Source: Treponema sp. UBA1747
GTDB lineage: Bacteria; Spirochaetota; Spirochaetia; Treponematales; Treponemataceae
Assembly: GCA_002315375.1 (NCBI GenBank)
Contig: DCHR01000008.1
Coordinates: forward strand, 9,440 to 73,439
Length of the DNA: 64,000 nucleotides
Direction: 5' to 3'
In this document: one piece after another, positions 42,380 to 51,627 of the stretch
How the letters are laid out: the number at the start of each line of letters is the position of its first letter
Position numbering within the stretch: position 1 is the first letter of the stretch
Translations under genes and position numbers: made by a program
The notes under the pieces: model-generated
What the model was told of the DNA's origin: nothing
Databases searched by the model: none
The model's input: the letters and a program-made list of their open reading frames with translations, nothing else

Positions 42380-43408
42380 ATGCACATGGCAGATGCTCTT
42401 CTGGCCCCTGCAGTAGCAGGCGTAATGTATGGCGCCTCAACTGTTACAGCCGGAGTCTCAGTTCTAAAAATCAAAAAAGAAAATGATTCCCACAAAATCC
42501 CGATGATGGCGGTCTGCGCCGCTCTGGTTTTTGCAGGACAAATGATCAACTACACGATTCCGGGAACCGGGAGTTCCGGTCACCTGTGCGGAGGTTTTCT
42601 TCTGTCTGCAATCCTCGGACCTTTTGCAGGCTTTATTTCCATGATGATTATTCTGGCAATCCAGGGAATCTTTTTTGCTGACGGCGGCCTTATGGCCCTG
42701 GGAGCAAACTGCTGGAACATGGCCTTCTACGGATGTTTCCTTGGATATTTCGCATTCTGGCGTCCGCTCATGAAAAATCCGGGAAAAGTAAAAATAATAC
42801 TTGCTTCAATTCTTGGATGTATAATCACACTACAGTTCGGAGCCTTTTCTGTTGTTCTTGAAACAAGTATTTCAGGTATTACTGAAATTCCTTTCAAAAC
42901 TTTCGTTGCACTGATGCAGCCGATTCACCTGGCCATCGGTCTTGTTGAAGGACTCATTACTTCTGCTGTTCTTGTGTTCATTTATGAAGCAAGACCTGAA
43001 GCACTTTCCCTTCCGCAGAACATGGAACCACGGGAAGGAAAGCTTTCTCTTCGCGCAACAATTATTGTTCTGGCTGCAACAGCACTCGTTACAGCAGGCG
43101 GATTCAGCCTTCTGGCCAGCTCTCATCCCGACGGACTTGAATGGTCCCTTTTCGGAAACGCAGAAGAAGGCTATGCAGAAAATCTTTCTCTTGATGAAGA
43201 AAATTTTGGATACCAGTCTGATGTTGCTGACAAAGCCTCTTTAATTCAGGAACACACTTCTTTCCTTCCTGACTACAATTTTCCTGAAAGCGAAACCCCG
43301 GCAGGTACTTCCTTTGCAGGCATCGCAGGTTCTATTATTGTTGCTGTTTTTGCAGTTGCAGTCTCTTTCCTTATTAAAGCTTTCCGTAAAAAGGAAAAAG
43401 CAGTCTGA
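42380..43408 (+). CDS. nikMN: Nickel ECF transporter, fused NikM-NikN (CbiM-PDGLE)
   Basis: 342 residues. The N-terminus MHMADALL carries the Met1/His2 metal ligands of CbiM/NikM; GHLCGGFLLSAILGP is the conserved loop with the third ligand. After about seven helices, a C-terminal periplasmic part with SHPDGLEWS and a final helix is the NikN/PDGLE domain fused on. Imports Ni2+ (or Co2+); the lar context favours nickel. Confidence 0.93.
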   Translation: MHMADALLAPAVAGVMYGASTVTAGVSVLKIKKENDSHKIPMMAVCAALVFAGQMINYTIPGTGSSGHLCGGFLLSAILGPFAGFISMMIILAIQGIFFADGGLMALGANCWNMAFYGCFLGYFAFWRPLMKNPGKVKIILASILGCIITLQFGAFSVVLETSISGITEIPFKTFVALMQPIHLAIGLVEGLITSAVLVFIYEARPEALSLPQNMEPREGKLSLRATIIVLAATALVTAGGFSLLASSHPDGLEWSLFGNAEEGYAENLSLDEENFGYQSDVADKASLIQEHTSFLPDYNFPESETPAGTSFAGIAGSIIVAVFAVAVSFLIKAFRKKEKAV

Positions 43409-44169
43409 TGAAAAATCTGAGTCCTCTTGCAAAACTAGCAGTAACACTTGTTTTTATTATTACTTCAGTCTCGTTTTCTAAATATGACATTACAGGACTC
43501 ATTCCATTATTTTTATATCCTGTCATTTTATTTCAGATGACAGGCCTTACTTTCAAAAAATTTTTCAGGGCAACCAGATTTGTCATGCCCCTGATACTTT
43601 TGACAGGCATTCTGAATCCTTTTCTGGATAAAACCCCTTTTAATGTTGCAGGAATTTTTACCATCCGTGCCGGTATCATCTCATTAATCACTCTAATACT
43701 AAAAGGATTTCTCTGCTTAAGCGCTTCATACCTTTTTGCAGAAACAACAAATGCTGATGAAATGTGTGCCACCTTGCGGCGCATTCATATTCCCAAAACA
43801 ATCGTTACTGTTTTCCTTCTTACCTGGCGTTATATTTTCGTGATGAAAGAAGAAGTTTCCATTATGCTTGATGCATATCATCTGCGGGCTCCGGAACAAA
43901 AAGGAATTCATTATTCTGTATGGGGCTCTTTTCTGGGACAGCTTTTTTTGCGCAGTTTTGACAGAGCCGATGAACTTTACCAGGCAATGATTTTGCGCGG
44001 ATACAACGGGAATTATTTCTATGCCTGCTGTCGTGGAAAGCATTCTAAAATGAAAAGCTGGGCATTCTTTCTTATTCTGACTACCGTCATTCTAACTTTC
44101 AGATTTTGTAACGTAACAGAACTGATCGGAAACATTTTCACATTTTCTGCCGGAGGATTTCTCAAATGA
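43408..44169 (+). CDS. nikQ: ECF transporter T component (NikQ/CbiQ)
   Basis: 253 residues, four to six helices. The coupling helix motif LRRIHIPKTIVTVFLLTWRY and RSFDRADELYQAMILRGYNG (the A-R-G box) are recognisable. Couples the ATPase to NikM. Start overlaps the nikMN stop as TGATG and the stop overlaps nikO as ATGA. Confidence 0.92.
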   Translation: MKNLSPLAKLAVTLVFIITSVSFSKYDITGLIPLFLYPVILFQMTGLTFKKFFRATRFVMPLILLTGILNPFLDKTPFNVAGIFTIRAGIISLITLILKGFLCLSASYLFAETTNADEMCATLRRIHIPKTIVTVFLLTWRYIFVMKEEVSIMLDAYHLRAPEQKGIHYSVWGSFLGQLFLRSFDRADELYQAMILRGYNGNYFYACCRGKHSKMKSWAFFLILTTVILTFRFCNVTELIGNIFTFSAGGFLK

Positions 44170-44879
44170 TAAAATTTGAAAACCTTTCTTTTGCTTATGA
44201 CAAAACATTTCCAGTTCTGGAAAACATTTCTCTTTCAATCGAGAAAGGAGAAACTATCGGATTAATCGGAGCAAACGGAGCCGGGAAATCTACCCTGATG
44301 AAATGCCTCCTGGGCCTGCTTTCCTTTGAAGGAAAAATTACTGTTGACGGCCTGGAAGTGTGTGAACAGAATCTTAAAAGCATCAGGCAAAAGCTGGGAT
44401 TTGTTTTTCAGAATTCGGACAACCAGATGTTCATGCCAACTGTTATTGAAGACATTACTTTCGGTCTGGTAAACTACGGAATTCATAAACATGAGGCCGA
44501 AGAAAAAGCCGATCTTATTCTGGAAAAACTGAATATAAAGGATATGAAGAACCGCCACAACCATAAACTTTCAGGCGGAGAAAAAAGAATGGCGGCAATT
44601 GCAACAGTGCTGGCCATGGAACCTGAAGTCCTCCTTCTGGATGAACCTACGTCCACACTGGATCCTTACAATCGCCGCCTTATTATCAACACGGTAAATT
44701 CCCTGCCCCAGACAAAGATTATTACCTCTCACGATCTGGACATGATTCTGGATACCTGTTCCCGTGTTGTTCTTCTTTCCGGCGGCAGGATTATTGCTGA
44801 CGGACCGGCAGAAGAAATCTTAAAAAACAAAGAACTTCTTGAAGCCCATAAAATGGAACTGCCCTTCAGGTATCAGTAA
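44166..44879 (+). CDS. nikO: ECF transporter ATPase (NikO/CbiO)
   Basis: 237 residues. Walker A GANGAGKST (37-45), Q-loop FQNSDNQMF, signature LSGGEKR, Walker B EVLLLDEPTS, and the switch SHDLD. Supplies energy for metal uptake with NikMN and NikQ. Last gene of the operon; ends 28 bases from the convergent MATE gene. Confidence 0.95.
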   Translation: MIKFENLSFAYDKTFPVLENISLSIEKGETIGLIGANGAGKSTLMKCLLGLLSFEGKITVDGLEVCEQNLKSIRQKLGFVFQNSDNQMFMPTVIEDITFGLVNYGIHKHEAEEKADLILEKLNIKDMKNRHNHKLSGGEKRMAAIATVLAMEPEVLLLDEPTSTLDPYNRRLIINTVNSLPQTKIITSHDLDMILDTCSRVVLLSGGRIIADGPAEEILKNKELLEAHKMELPFRYQ

Positions 44880-44907
44880 GGGCAATTTCAATTCTGTTTT
44901 CTTTCTT

Positions 44908-46257
44908 TTAATTTTCTCCCGCAGCAGAAACTTCTGTTACGGGAAATTTAATCCTGAGAAATCTGATGGAATTTATAACTGCTCTGAAAGCTTCATCGTA
45001 AATGACTGCAATAAACACGCCAAGAATACCCCATTTGAAAACAAATACAAACAAAGCGGCCAGTGCAATTACTTCAACAGTTCCGAAAATTTGAGTAAGC
45101 AGCATCCATCTGGTATCACCAAATCCGCGGATTCCGTTACCGATAATAATGTTTCCTGCTTTCCCAAACTGGTTGCCGGCTGCCATAATAATAAAGAGAA
45201 CTGACATTTCAATAATTGCCTTGTCTGTTGTAAAAAGGCTTAAGGTAAGACGAGGGAAAATGGCAATGAATACAAAAACTACAGCTGCAGTTCCGCAGGC
45301 CCAGGTCATGGCTGTCTTTACAATAGAACGATAAAGCTTTCTGTCCCTGGCTCCTGTTGCTTCCCCGGTAAGGGTAAGTGTTCCTGCACCCAGAGCCCCG
45401 ATAATAACTACAACAATCATTTCTACAGAGAAAGCAATTGAATAGATGCCGGCTGCCTGTTCATCAATGGAATTGAGAATTCGGATGACACAAAGGTTTC
45501 CTACATTCCAGAGCAAATCTTCCAGGGCAGAATTTACTCCAAGCTTGATTGAGCGAATATAAGGAACCACCTTTGCCTGAAGAATTGTTTTTAAATCCGG
45601 ACTTGTAAAGAACTTTTTGCGTTTTGCAATTGTTACGTAAAAAAGGTAAACAGCACCAACAAATTCTGCAATTGTTGTTCCAAGAGCAGCCCCTTTAATT
45701 TCCATACGAGGGAAACCGAATTTTCCGAAAATCAGAACATAATCCAGGAAAATATTTACCAGGGATCTGATAAGTCCGTAAGCTACCAGAGGCTTTGTGT
45801 AGTTGGAAGTCTGGAACACAACAGAATATGACGCACCAAGTCCCAGAATCAAAAATACTGGTGCGTAGATTCTTGTGTAAGATACACAGAGATCCATTAC
45901 AGTTTCTGAAACACCCATGATTCGGAACATTAAGGGACTTCCGAAAGTCCAGAAGAAAAACAGAACAACGGGAATAACATTATGAAACTTAATCATGGAA
46001 GCAGCATATTCCTTTGCTTTCTTCAGGTCGCCGGCTCCTACCGACTGACTGATAAGAATTGAAGCGCCCATTGAAAGTGCAAAAACAAATGACATTGTAG
46101 TCCAGAGAGGCGCCATTACATTGGCAACGGCACTCATATACAGAATGTCCATGCGTCCCAAAAAGATTCTGTCTATAAGCATCTGAATCTGTGAAATCAG
46201 ATTGCTGAGCATAATAGGAATAAAAATTCTTAAAAGTTTTTTCTTGTATTCAACCAT
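44908..46257 (-). CDS. MATE family efflux transporter
   Basis: 449 residues, twelve helices in two homologous halves (LSNLISQIQMLIDRIFLG, GATIAEFVG-like segments). Uses Na+ or H+ gradients to export cationic drugs or metabolites. Starts 19 bases after the TetR gene on the same strand with an AGGAGAG ribosome site, so the regulator probably controls it. Confidence 0.94.
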   Translation of the reverse strand: MVEYKKKLLRIFIPIMLSNLISQIQMLIDRIFLGRMDILYMSAVANVMAPLWTTMSFVFALSMGASILISQSVGAGDLKKAKEYAASMIKFHNVIPVVLFFFWTFGSPLMFRIMGVSETVMDLCVSYTRIYAPVFLILGLGASYSVVFQTSNYTKPLVAYGLIRSLVNIFLDYVLIFGKFGFPRMEIKGAALGTTIAEFVGAVYLFYVTIAKRKKFFTSPDLKTILQAKVVPYIRSIKLGVNSALEDLLWNVGNLCVIRILNSIDEQAAGIYSIAFSVEMIVVVIIGALGAGTLTLTGEATGARDRKLYRSIVKTAMTWACGTAAVVFVFIAIFPRLTLSLFTTDKAIIEMSVLFIIMAAGNQFGKAGNIIIGNGIRGFGDTRWMLLTQIFGTVEVIALAALFVFVFKWGILGVFIAVIYDEAFRAVINSIRFLRIKFPVTEVSAAGEN

Positions 46258-46276
46258 TTTTCTCTCCTAAAGGTTA

Positions 46277-46843
46277 TTACTTAAGCTGATTAATAAAAGC
46301 AGTACACGAAAAATCCAGCATACTGCTGATTTCTTCCGCTGTAAAAGAAACCTGCTTTGTTGCACACAAAGTTGCAATTCCGTTTACGTAAAGCCACATG
46401 TGTTTATAAAACTCTTCTGCTTTCTTTTTTTTCAGACCGTATATTTTATGAAGCATATCAAGAGTATCTTCATAACAGTCATCCATAGACTTCATGTACG
46501 ATATAAAGTCTGAAGCGGTCTCCTGCGATTTCAGAAATACATAATTAAAAAGTTCTGTTTCCTCTATAGCAAAACAGATGTAAACATTTCCTGTTGTCTT
46601 GAAAATATTTTCCGCCTGCAGTTCCGGACGGGCAAAAAAAGAATGATATACTTCCAGGGATTTATTAAAACATTCTTTTTTCAGATCTTCCATGTTTTCA
46701 AAAGCAGTAAAAATTGGACGGACTGAAGTTTCCAGCGCAGCAGCAAGTTCCCTGGCTGTAAGCTTTTCGATTCCCTGAGTCCGGATAATATCCATTGCTT
46801 TGGAAGTAATTTCTTCTTTTGAATATTTAGCTTTTGGTGGCAT
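46277..46843 (-). CDS. TetR family transcriptional regulator
   Basis: 188 residues. N-terminal helix-turn-helix (EEITSKAMDIIRTQGIEKLTARELAAALETS) with a ligand-binding helical C-terminal part. Likely autoregulated and controlling the MATE pump via the palindrome at 46856-46897. Effector unknown. Confidence 0.92.
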   Translation of the reverse strand: MPPKAKYSKEEITSKAMDIIRTQGIEKLTARELAAALETSVRPIFTAFENMEDLKKECFNKSLEVYHSFFARPELQAENIFKTTGNVYICFAIEETELFNYVFLKSQETASDFISYMKSMDDCYEDTLDMLHKIYGLKKKKAEEFYKHMWLYVNGIATLCATKQVSFTAEEISSMLDFSCTAFINQLK

Positions 46844-46855
46844 AGTTCTTTCCTT

Positions 46856-46897
46856 TTATTATGCAACAGCTGTTACATAACATATGTTGCATAATAA
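46856..46897. promoter_or_regulatory. Putative TetR operator
   Basis: TTATTATGCAACA (46856-46868) and TGTTGCATAATAA (46885-46897) form a perfect 13-bp inverted repeat with 16 bases between, which itself starts by completing AACAGCTGTT. It lies 13 bases before the regulator's start. Confidence 0.7.
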
Positions 46898-46924
46898 AAC
46901 TATACCGGTCGATTGTCAACTGTT

Positions 46925-47437
46925 CTAAAAATCAATCCTGTATATTTCTGCATCAAAAGTTGCACTGCCATCCAGCTTTGTATAGGTTGTTCTTCGGTTG
47001 AAAGAAAGGCCCAGTTTTTCCATAACCCGGCGGCTCTTTGGGTTTTCAAGAGCGTATTCCGCCTCAATGGCTTTTACATCTGCCACACTGCGGGTGTATT
47101 CAATAATGACTTTCATAGCCTCGGGAACATAGCCCTTTCCCCAGGTGTCTGCACGCAGGTTGTATCCAAGATTCCAGAGTCCGCCTTCTTTTCTGTTCAA
47201 ACCACCCATACCGATAAGCTCACCGGTTTCTTTCAGGACAATACCCAGATCGCAGGAATCCGGATCATCAATATTGCGGGAAGAAAGCCAGCTTTTTGTT
47301 GCTTCCGCGTTTGGATGAAGCGGATAAATCATGTATTTGTTTACAACTGGGTCCCCTGCCCAGGCATAAACTGCCAGATAATCTTCTGCCACAACGGGTC
47401 TGAGGATAAGTCTTTCTGTTTCAAGGATTACATTCAT
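46925..47437 (-). CDS. GNAT N-acetyltransferase (RimJ/RimL type)
   Basis: 170 residues. ETERLILRPVVAEDY opening, GIVLKETGELIGMGGL, and the acetyl-CoA loop RADTWGKGYVPEAM with NPKSRRVMEKLGL. Typical of enzymes acetylating ribosomal-protein N-termini or antibiotics; target unknown. No Shine-Dalgarno sequence: TAATAT (47444-47449) lies six bases before the ATG, another possible leaderless start. Confidence 0.9.
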   Translation of the reverse strand: MNVILETERLILRPVVAEDYLAVYAWAGDPVVNKYMIYPLHPNAEATKSWLSSRNIDDPDSCDLGIVLKETGELIGMGGLNRKEGGLWNLGYNLRADTWGKGYVPEAMKVIIEYTRSVADVKAIEAEYALENPKSRRVMEKLGLSFNRRTTYTKLDGSATFDAEIYRIDF

Positions 47438-47494
47438 AAGTTCATATTAGCACATAACGAAGAAATATTGATTAAAGTATACATTTAATCAAAC

Positions 47495-47549
47495 GGGGTC
47501 TGTCCCCGCTATTTACTCTGTCCCTTTTGTATTAACGGGGTCTGTCCCC
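47495..47549. repeat. Two copies of GGGGTCTGTCCCC
   Basis: Copies at 47495-47507 and 47537-47549, each preceded by AAC; the 29 bases between contain CTGTCCCTTTTGT, matching part of the 40-base unit at 20.4 kb. The 247-base spacer before fabV holds nothing else recognised except a TATAAT at 47616-47621 that may be the fabV -10. Confidence 0.85.
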
Positions 47550-47684
47550 CTTTGTTTTATTCTGACATTTTTTCAACTATTGTCAAAATAAAATCTATTC
47601 ATTATCCTTATTGTATATAATCCGAAATATAGAATGTCTGCATTCCCGCTTCCGCGGATGCTGCAGCCGTTACAGGAGATAACA

Positions 47685-48908
47685 ATGAATAATAAACCAA
47701 TGATTCGTTCCAACATTTGTATCAATTCCCACCCGGAAGGATGTGCAAAAGAAACTGATCACCAGATTGATTACGTAAAATCACAGAAAGCAAAACGCGG
47801 AATCAAAAATAATAAAGAAGGCGGAAACGGACCAAAGTTCGTTCTGGTTCTGGGCTGTTCAACAGGTTACGGACTTGCTTCCCGTATCACAGCCGCTTTT
47901 GAATACGGTGCTGACACAATCGGTGTTTCTTTCGAAAAAGAAGGAACAGAAACAAAATGCGGAACTCCAGGATTCTACAACAATAAAGAATTCGACAAGG
48001 TTGCTTCTGAAGCAGGCCTTTATGCTAAATCTTTCAACGCTGATGCCTTCAGCCACGAAACACGCAAAATGATTATCGATGAAATCAAAGCTCAGGGTAA
48101 AAAAATCGACCTTATCGTTTACTCACTTGCAAGCCCTGTTCGCTCTGATCCTGATCTTATCGATGAAGCTACAGGAAACCACGTTCTTTATAAATCAGTA
48201 ATCAAACCAATCGGCGAAAACTACGGTGGAGCCGCTCTGGATATTATGACAGAAACTCTGTCTGAAAAAGCTGCTGAACCTGCAACAGAAGAAGAAATCG
48301 CCAATACTGTAAAAGTTATGGGTGGTGCTGACTGGCAGCTGTGGATCAATGCCATGCTTGAAGCCGGGGTTCTGGCTGAAGGATGCCGCACAGTAGCTTA
48401 CTCTTACATCGGACCAAAACTGAGCCACGCCATTTACCGCAACGGTACAATCGGTCAGGCTAAAAAAGACCTGGAATCAACAGCCCGCAACCTTTCTTCA
48501 CAGCTTAAAGCTGCAGTAAACGGAGATGCATGGGTTTCCGTAAACAAAGGTCTGGTAACCCGCTCTTCTGCTGTTATCCCGATTATTTCCCTTTACCTTT
48601 CAATTCTCTTCAAAGTTATGAAAGCCAAGGGAATTCATGAAGGCTGTATCGAACAGATGGAACGCCTTTTCGCAGAACGTCTTTACACTGGTGAAAACTT
48701 CGCTGCAGGAAACGTTCCTGTTGATGAAAACAACCTGATTCGCATCGATGACTGGGAAATGCGTGATGATGTTCAGGAAGAAGTTGATAAATGTATGGCT
48801 GCCATTACAAATGACAACCTTAAAGAATACTGTGACCTGGCCGGTTACAAACATGACTTCCTGGCAGCCAACGGTTTTGACGTTGAAGGTGTGGATTATT
48901 CAGACTAG
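47685..48908 (+). CDS. fabV: Trans-2-enoyl-CoA/ACP reductase (NADH), FabV/TER type
   Basis: 407 residues from the ATG at 47685, which has AGGAGAT before it; the frame opens further up without a site. Glycine-rich VLGCSTGYGLASRI binds NADH, and the catalytic Y-x8-K is seen in IYRNGTIGQAKKD. The single-chain enzyme closely resembles Treponema denticola TER, which reduces crotonyl-CoA nearly irreversibly. Role may be fatty-acid synthesis or butyrate-type fermentation. Confidence 0.95.
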   Translation: MNNKPMIRSNICINSHPEGCAKETDHQIDYVKSQKAKRGIKNNKEGGNGPKFVLVLGCSTGYGLASRITAAFEYGADTIGVSFEKEGTETKCGTPGFYNNKEFDKVASEAGLYAKSFNADAFSHETRKMIIDEIKAQGKKIDLIVYSLASPVRSDPDLIDEATGNHVLYKSVIKPIGENYGGAALDIMTETLSEKAAEPATEEEIANTVKVMGGADWQLWINAMLEAGVLAEGCRTVAYSYIGPKLSHAIYRNGTIGQAKKDLESTARNLSSQLKAAVNGDAWVSVNKGLVTRSSAVIPIISLYLSILFKVMKAKGIHEGCIEQMERLFAERLYTGENFAAGNVPVDENNLIRIDDWEMRDDVQEEVDKCMAAITNDNLKEYCDLAGYKHDFLAANGFDVEGVDYSD

Positions 48909-48929
48909 GTCAGGAAGCCTTGTTTGATA

Positions 48930-48958
48930 TTGACGCAAACAAAAGAATTCTGTAAAAT
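48930..48958 (+). promoter_or_regulatory. Promoter of rpmB
   Basis: TTGACG (48930-48935), 17 bases, TAAAAT (48953-48958), leader about 38 bases with AAGGTAGG before the ATG. Same hexamers as the lar promoter. Confidence 0.7.
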
Positions 48959-49002
48959 TAACAAACTATTTTCTAAGATCTTAATTAAGGTAGGTATATA
49001 CT

Positions 49003-49224
49003 ATGTCTAGAGCTTGTGATATTTGCGGTAAAGGTGTAATGAGTGGTAACAAAGTATCAAAATCTTACAACCACACACGCAGAACTTGGAGACCAAACCT
49101 CCACCCAGTAAAGACAGTTATTGATGGTACAACATTCTCTCTTAAAGTTTGTACACGCTGTCTGAACCGCGGACTTTTTGAAAAGAAAGTTTCAGTTCCA
49201 AAAGCTGCTGTAGAAAACAAATAA
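49003..49224 (+). CDS. rpmB: 50S ribosomal protein L28
   Basis: 73 residues. MSRACDICGKGVMSGNKVSKS and RRTWRPNLHPVK are the L28 pattern; the two CxxC pairs (CDIC, CTRC) bind zinc, the C+ form. Monocistronic with its own promoter and terminator. Confidence 0.97.
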   Translation: MSRACDICGKGVMSGNKVSKSYNHTRRTWRPNLHPVKTVIDGTTFSLKVCTRCLNRGLFEKKVSVPKAAVENK

Positions 49225-49260
49225 TTTTTTTCTTTCGCATTAGCGAACAAGCACTTTGAA

Positions 49261-49295
49261 AACCGCCCGACTTGATCAATCGGACGGTTTTTTTT
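49261..49295 (+). terminator. Rho-independent terminator of rpmB
   Basis: AACCGCCCGA (49261-49270) pairs with TCGGACGGTT (49280-49289), one mismatch, followed by eight T. Confidence 0.85.
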
Positions 49296-49346
49296 ATTTA
49301 ACGGGATTTTTGAAGTTTTAGAAAGAAAACTGAAGGAATTTTGGGA

Positions 49347-49835
49347 TTAAAGCCCCATAATGCGGATCAAAACGATTACTTCGCTGGTATAAAGCAATAC
49401 AGGTGTAGAAATACAGAATGCGATGCGAAGAGGCTTATTTTCAATCAGTTTCAGGAACTGAACTTCCCAGCAATAAGTCCCCCCCAGCAGGAACAGGATG
49501 AAAAAGCCTGCGACCAGAGCAAAACCTGACCCGGTTGCAATTTCCCCGCTGCTGGAAAAAAGAACCATAAAAACAGTAATTACAACTACCTGAAGAATGA
49601 CAATTGCAAGGATAAAGAAAGGAACCAGAGCTTTTTTCTGCATTTTGGCTTCTTCCTTAAAAAGTCCCCAGTTCTGTGAGGCAGCAATGATTCCCAGAAT
49701 ACCCAGGAAAGCCTTATAAGACAAAGATGAAAGAACAACAAGAAGATTAAGTCCTGAATACATAAAAAACAGAACCAGCAGAGGACAAAGAAGCGAAATT
49801 GCCCACAATGTAATATAAAACTTTTCTTTATTCAT
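49347..49835 (-). CDS. Small membrane protein of unknown function
   Basis: 162 residues, four hydrophobic segments (about 8-28, 40-52, 70-98, 104-122) and a fifth at the C-terminus. No recognised motif. Eight bases downstream of the phosphatase gene and with AAGGAAA ribosome site; probably last in the operon HtrA - phosphatase - this gene. Confidence 0.75.
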   Translation of the reverse strand: MNKEKFYITLWAISLLCPLLVLFFMYSGLNLLVVLSSLSYKAFLGILGIIAASQNWGLFKEEAKMQKKALVPFFILAIVILQVVVITVFMVLFSSSGEIATGSGFALVAGFFILFLLGGTYCWEVQFLKLIENKPLRIAFCISTPVLLYTSEVIVLIRIMGL

Positions 49836-49843
49836 AATTTTCC

Positions 49844-50302
49844 TTATTTACCTGTTAAATTATCCCACAGCCCAAGACATCCTGCAAGAACATCATTATA
49901 GGTGGCATCAAAATTTCCTGTGTACCATGGATCAGCTACTTCAGAATGATTTACGGGAGCATACTCAAGAAGAAGATGGATTTTTTCGTTGTAATCATTT
50001 CCGAATAAACGGTGCAAGCCCCAGAGGTTTTCCTGGTCCATTGCAATAATCAGGTCAAAGTTTTCACAATCAGAACGGGTTATTCTGCGTGCTGCACGAC
50101 GGCTGAAAGGAATACCTTCCTGACGGAGCTTCTGTTTTGTTCCGGGATGAGTATCATTGCCAATCTCTTCCAGACTGGTTGCTGTAGATTCAATTAAAAA
50201 ATCTTTTTCCCTTCCCCGCTGTGCCACAATATATTTCATGACAAACTCTGCCATAGTGGAACGGCAGATGTTTCCATGACATACGAACATTATTTTGTGC
50301 AT
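49844..50302 (-). CDS. Low-molecular-weight protein-tyrosine phosphatase
   Basis: 152 residues. P-loop VCHGNICRST with catalytic cysteine and arginine at 8 and 14, and the general acid in DPWYTGNFD. Dephosphorylates tyrosine (or arginine) in proteins. Its ATG overlaps the protease stop as TGATG. Confidence 0.94.
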   Translation of the reverse strand: MHKIMFVCHGNICRSTMAEFVMKYIVAQRGREKDFLIESTATSLEEIGNDTHPGTKQKLRQEGIPFSRRAARRITRSDCENFDLIIAMDQENLWGLHRLFGNDYNEKIHLLLEYAPVNHSEVADPWYTGNFDATYNDVLAGCLGLWDNLTGK

Positions 50303-51612
50303 CAGATGGTACCGCCTGAACCGGAAGAATCAGATTTTTCTTCTGTATCCCCTTCAAGTGTAATTTTCAGCTGAACGTCTTTCCGGTCACGACGAACGGT
50401 TACTGAAACCACGTCACCCGGACGTTTGCTTTCCAGTGCCAGGTAATAATCAGCAAGGGAAGTAATATTTGTATTATCAATTTTAAGAATAACGTCTCCA
50501 CCGAGGTAAATTACGTTTCTGCGGTTTCCGTAATATACAGCTTCTGTTCCGCCTCGAAGACCTGCTTTTTCTGCCAGAGAGCCTTTTGCAACTGTTGAAA
50601 CCAGCATGCCCGAAGAAACATCCAGACGTGCATACTGTGCAATACGGCTTGTAAGCTGAATTACATTAATATCCATTGTTCCGCGATTAACCTTTCCAAA
50701 TTTCAGAAGATCTTTTACTACGCGGACTGCAGTCTCACTTGGAACGGCAAAACCGACCCCGGCTGAACTGTTGGAATTTGAAACAATCATTGTATTGATT
50801 CCAATCATGCGGCCATTAGTATCCAGAAGTGGTCCTCCCGAGTTTCCCGGGTTGATTGCGGCATCAGTCTGAATCATATTGTTGATAATGCGGCCTGTTG
50901 CAGAATCTTTCAGAGGACGGCCTAAGCTTGAAACAATTCCGGTTGTCATTGTTCTGGAAAGACCGTACGGGTTTCCGATTGCAATAACCTTCTGTCCTAC
51001 ACGCAAAGCCGAAGAATCACCGAACTGAATTGTCTTTAACTGAACACCCGCTGGAGGGTCAAACTTAATAACGGCAAGGTCACTGTCTGCATCCTGGCCG
51101 ATAATTGAAGCTTCATACTGTGTTCCGTCGGACAGAGAAACATAAATTTTTGTGGCATTCTGAATAACGTGAACATTTGTAAGGATGTATCCCCGTTTAT
51201 CAATAATGGAACCTGACCCGCTTCCGCCGTCCTGAATGTAAGGCTCCAGGAACCAGTCATAGGCTACAACCTGAGTATTGATGTTTACTACTGCATCGCT
51301 GCATTTTTCGTAAACAGTTATATTCTGAATTTCATCCTGAGTATATGTAACCGAATCGCTTACCGGAACTGCCACAGTTACTTCAGGAGTAGTTTCAAGG
51401 AACAGATTATCCTCTTTACTTACTGGAACTGATGAAATTTCTTCGGCTTCACCTGCTGCAAGCTCAACCGGAGTTTCATCCGCTTTGTCTTTTGCTTCAG
51501 AACCATTCTTCTTTCCGAAAAAATTAGAAGAACAGAATACACTTACACTGCAAACAACAGCACCAACAATAATTGCTGTCAGAACTATCTGACCACGAGT
51601 ATACAAACGCAT
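50302..51612 (-). CDS. HtrA/DegP-type periplasmic serine protease
   Basis: 436 residues. N-terminal helix (8-28) is an uncleaved anchor or signal. Catalytic triad: His in TNVHVI, Asp in DSDLAVIK, Ser in GNSGGPLLD. One PDZ domain follows (about 325-415), a DegS-like single-PDZ layout. Quality control of envelope proteins. Linker after the anchor is long and acidic. Confidence 0.93.
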   Translation of the reverse strand: MRLYTRGQIVLTAIIVGAVVCSVSVFCSSNFFGKKNGSEAKDKADETPVELAAGEAEEISSVPVSKEDNLFLETTPEVTVAVPVSDSVTYTQDEIQNITVYEKCSDAVVNINTQVVAYDWFLEPYIQDGGSGSGSIIDKRGYILTNVHVIQNATKIYVSLSDGTQYEASIIGQDADSDLAVIKFDPPAGVQLKTIQFGDSSALRVGQKVIAIGNPYGLSRTMTTGIVSSLGRPLKDSATGRIINNMIQTDAAINPGNSGGPLLDTNGRMIGINTMIVSNSNSSAGVGFAVPSETAVRVVKDLLKFGKVNRGTMDINVIQLTSRIAQYARLDVSSGMLVSTVAKGSLAEKAGLRGGTEAVYYGNRRNVIYLGGDVILKIDNTNITSLADYYLALESKRPGDVVSVTVRRDRKDVQLKITLEGDTEEKSDSSGSGGTI

Positions 51613-51627
51613 TTTTTGCCTGCCAAA

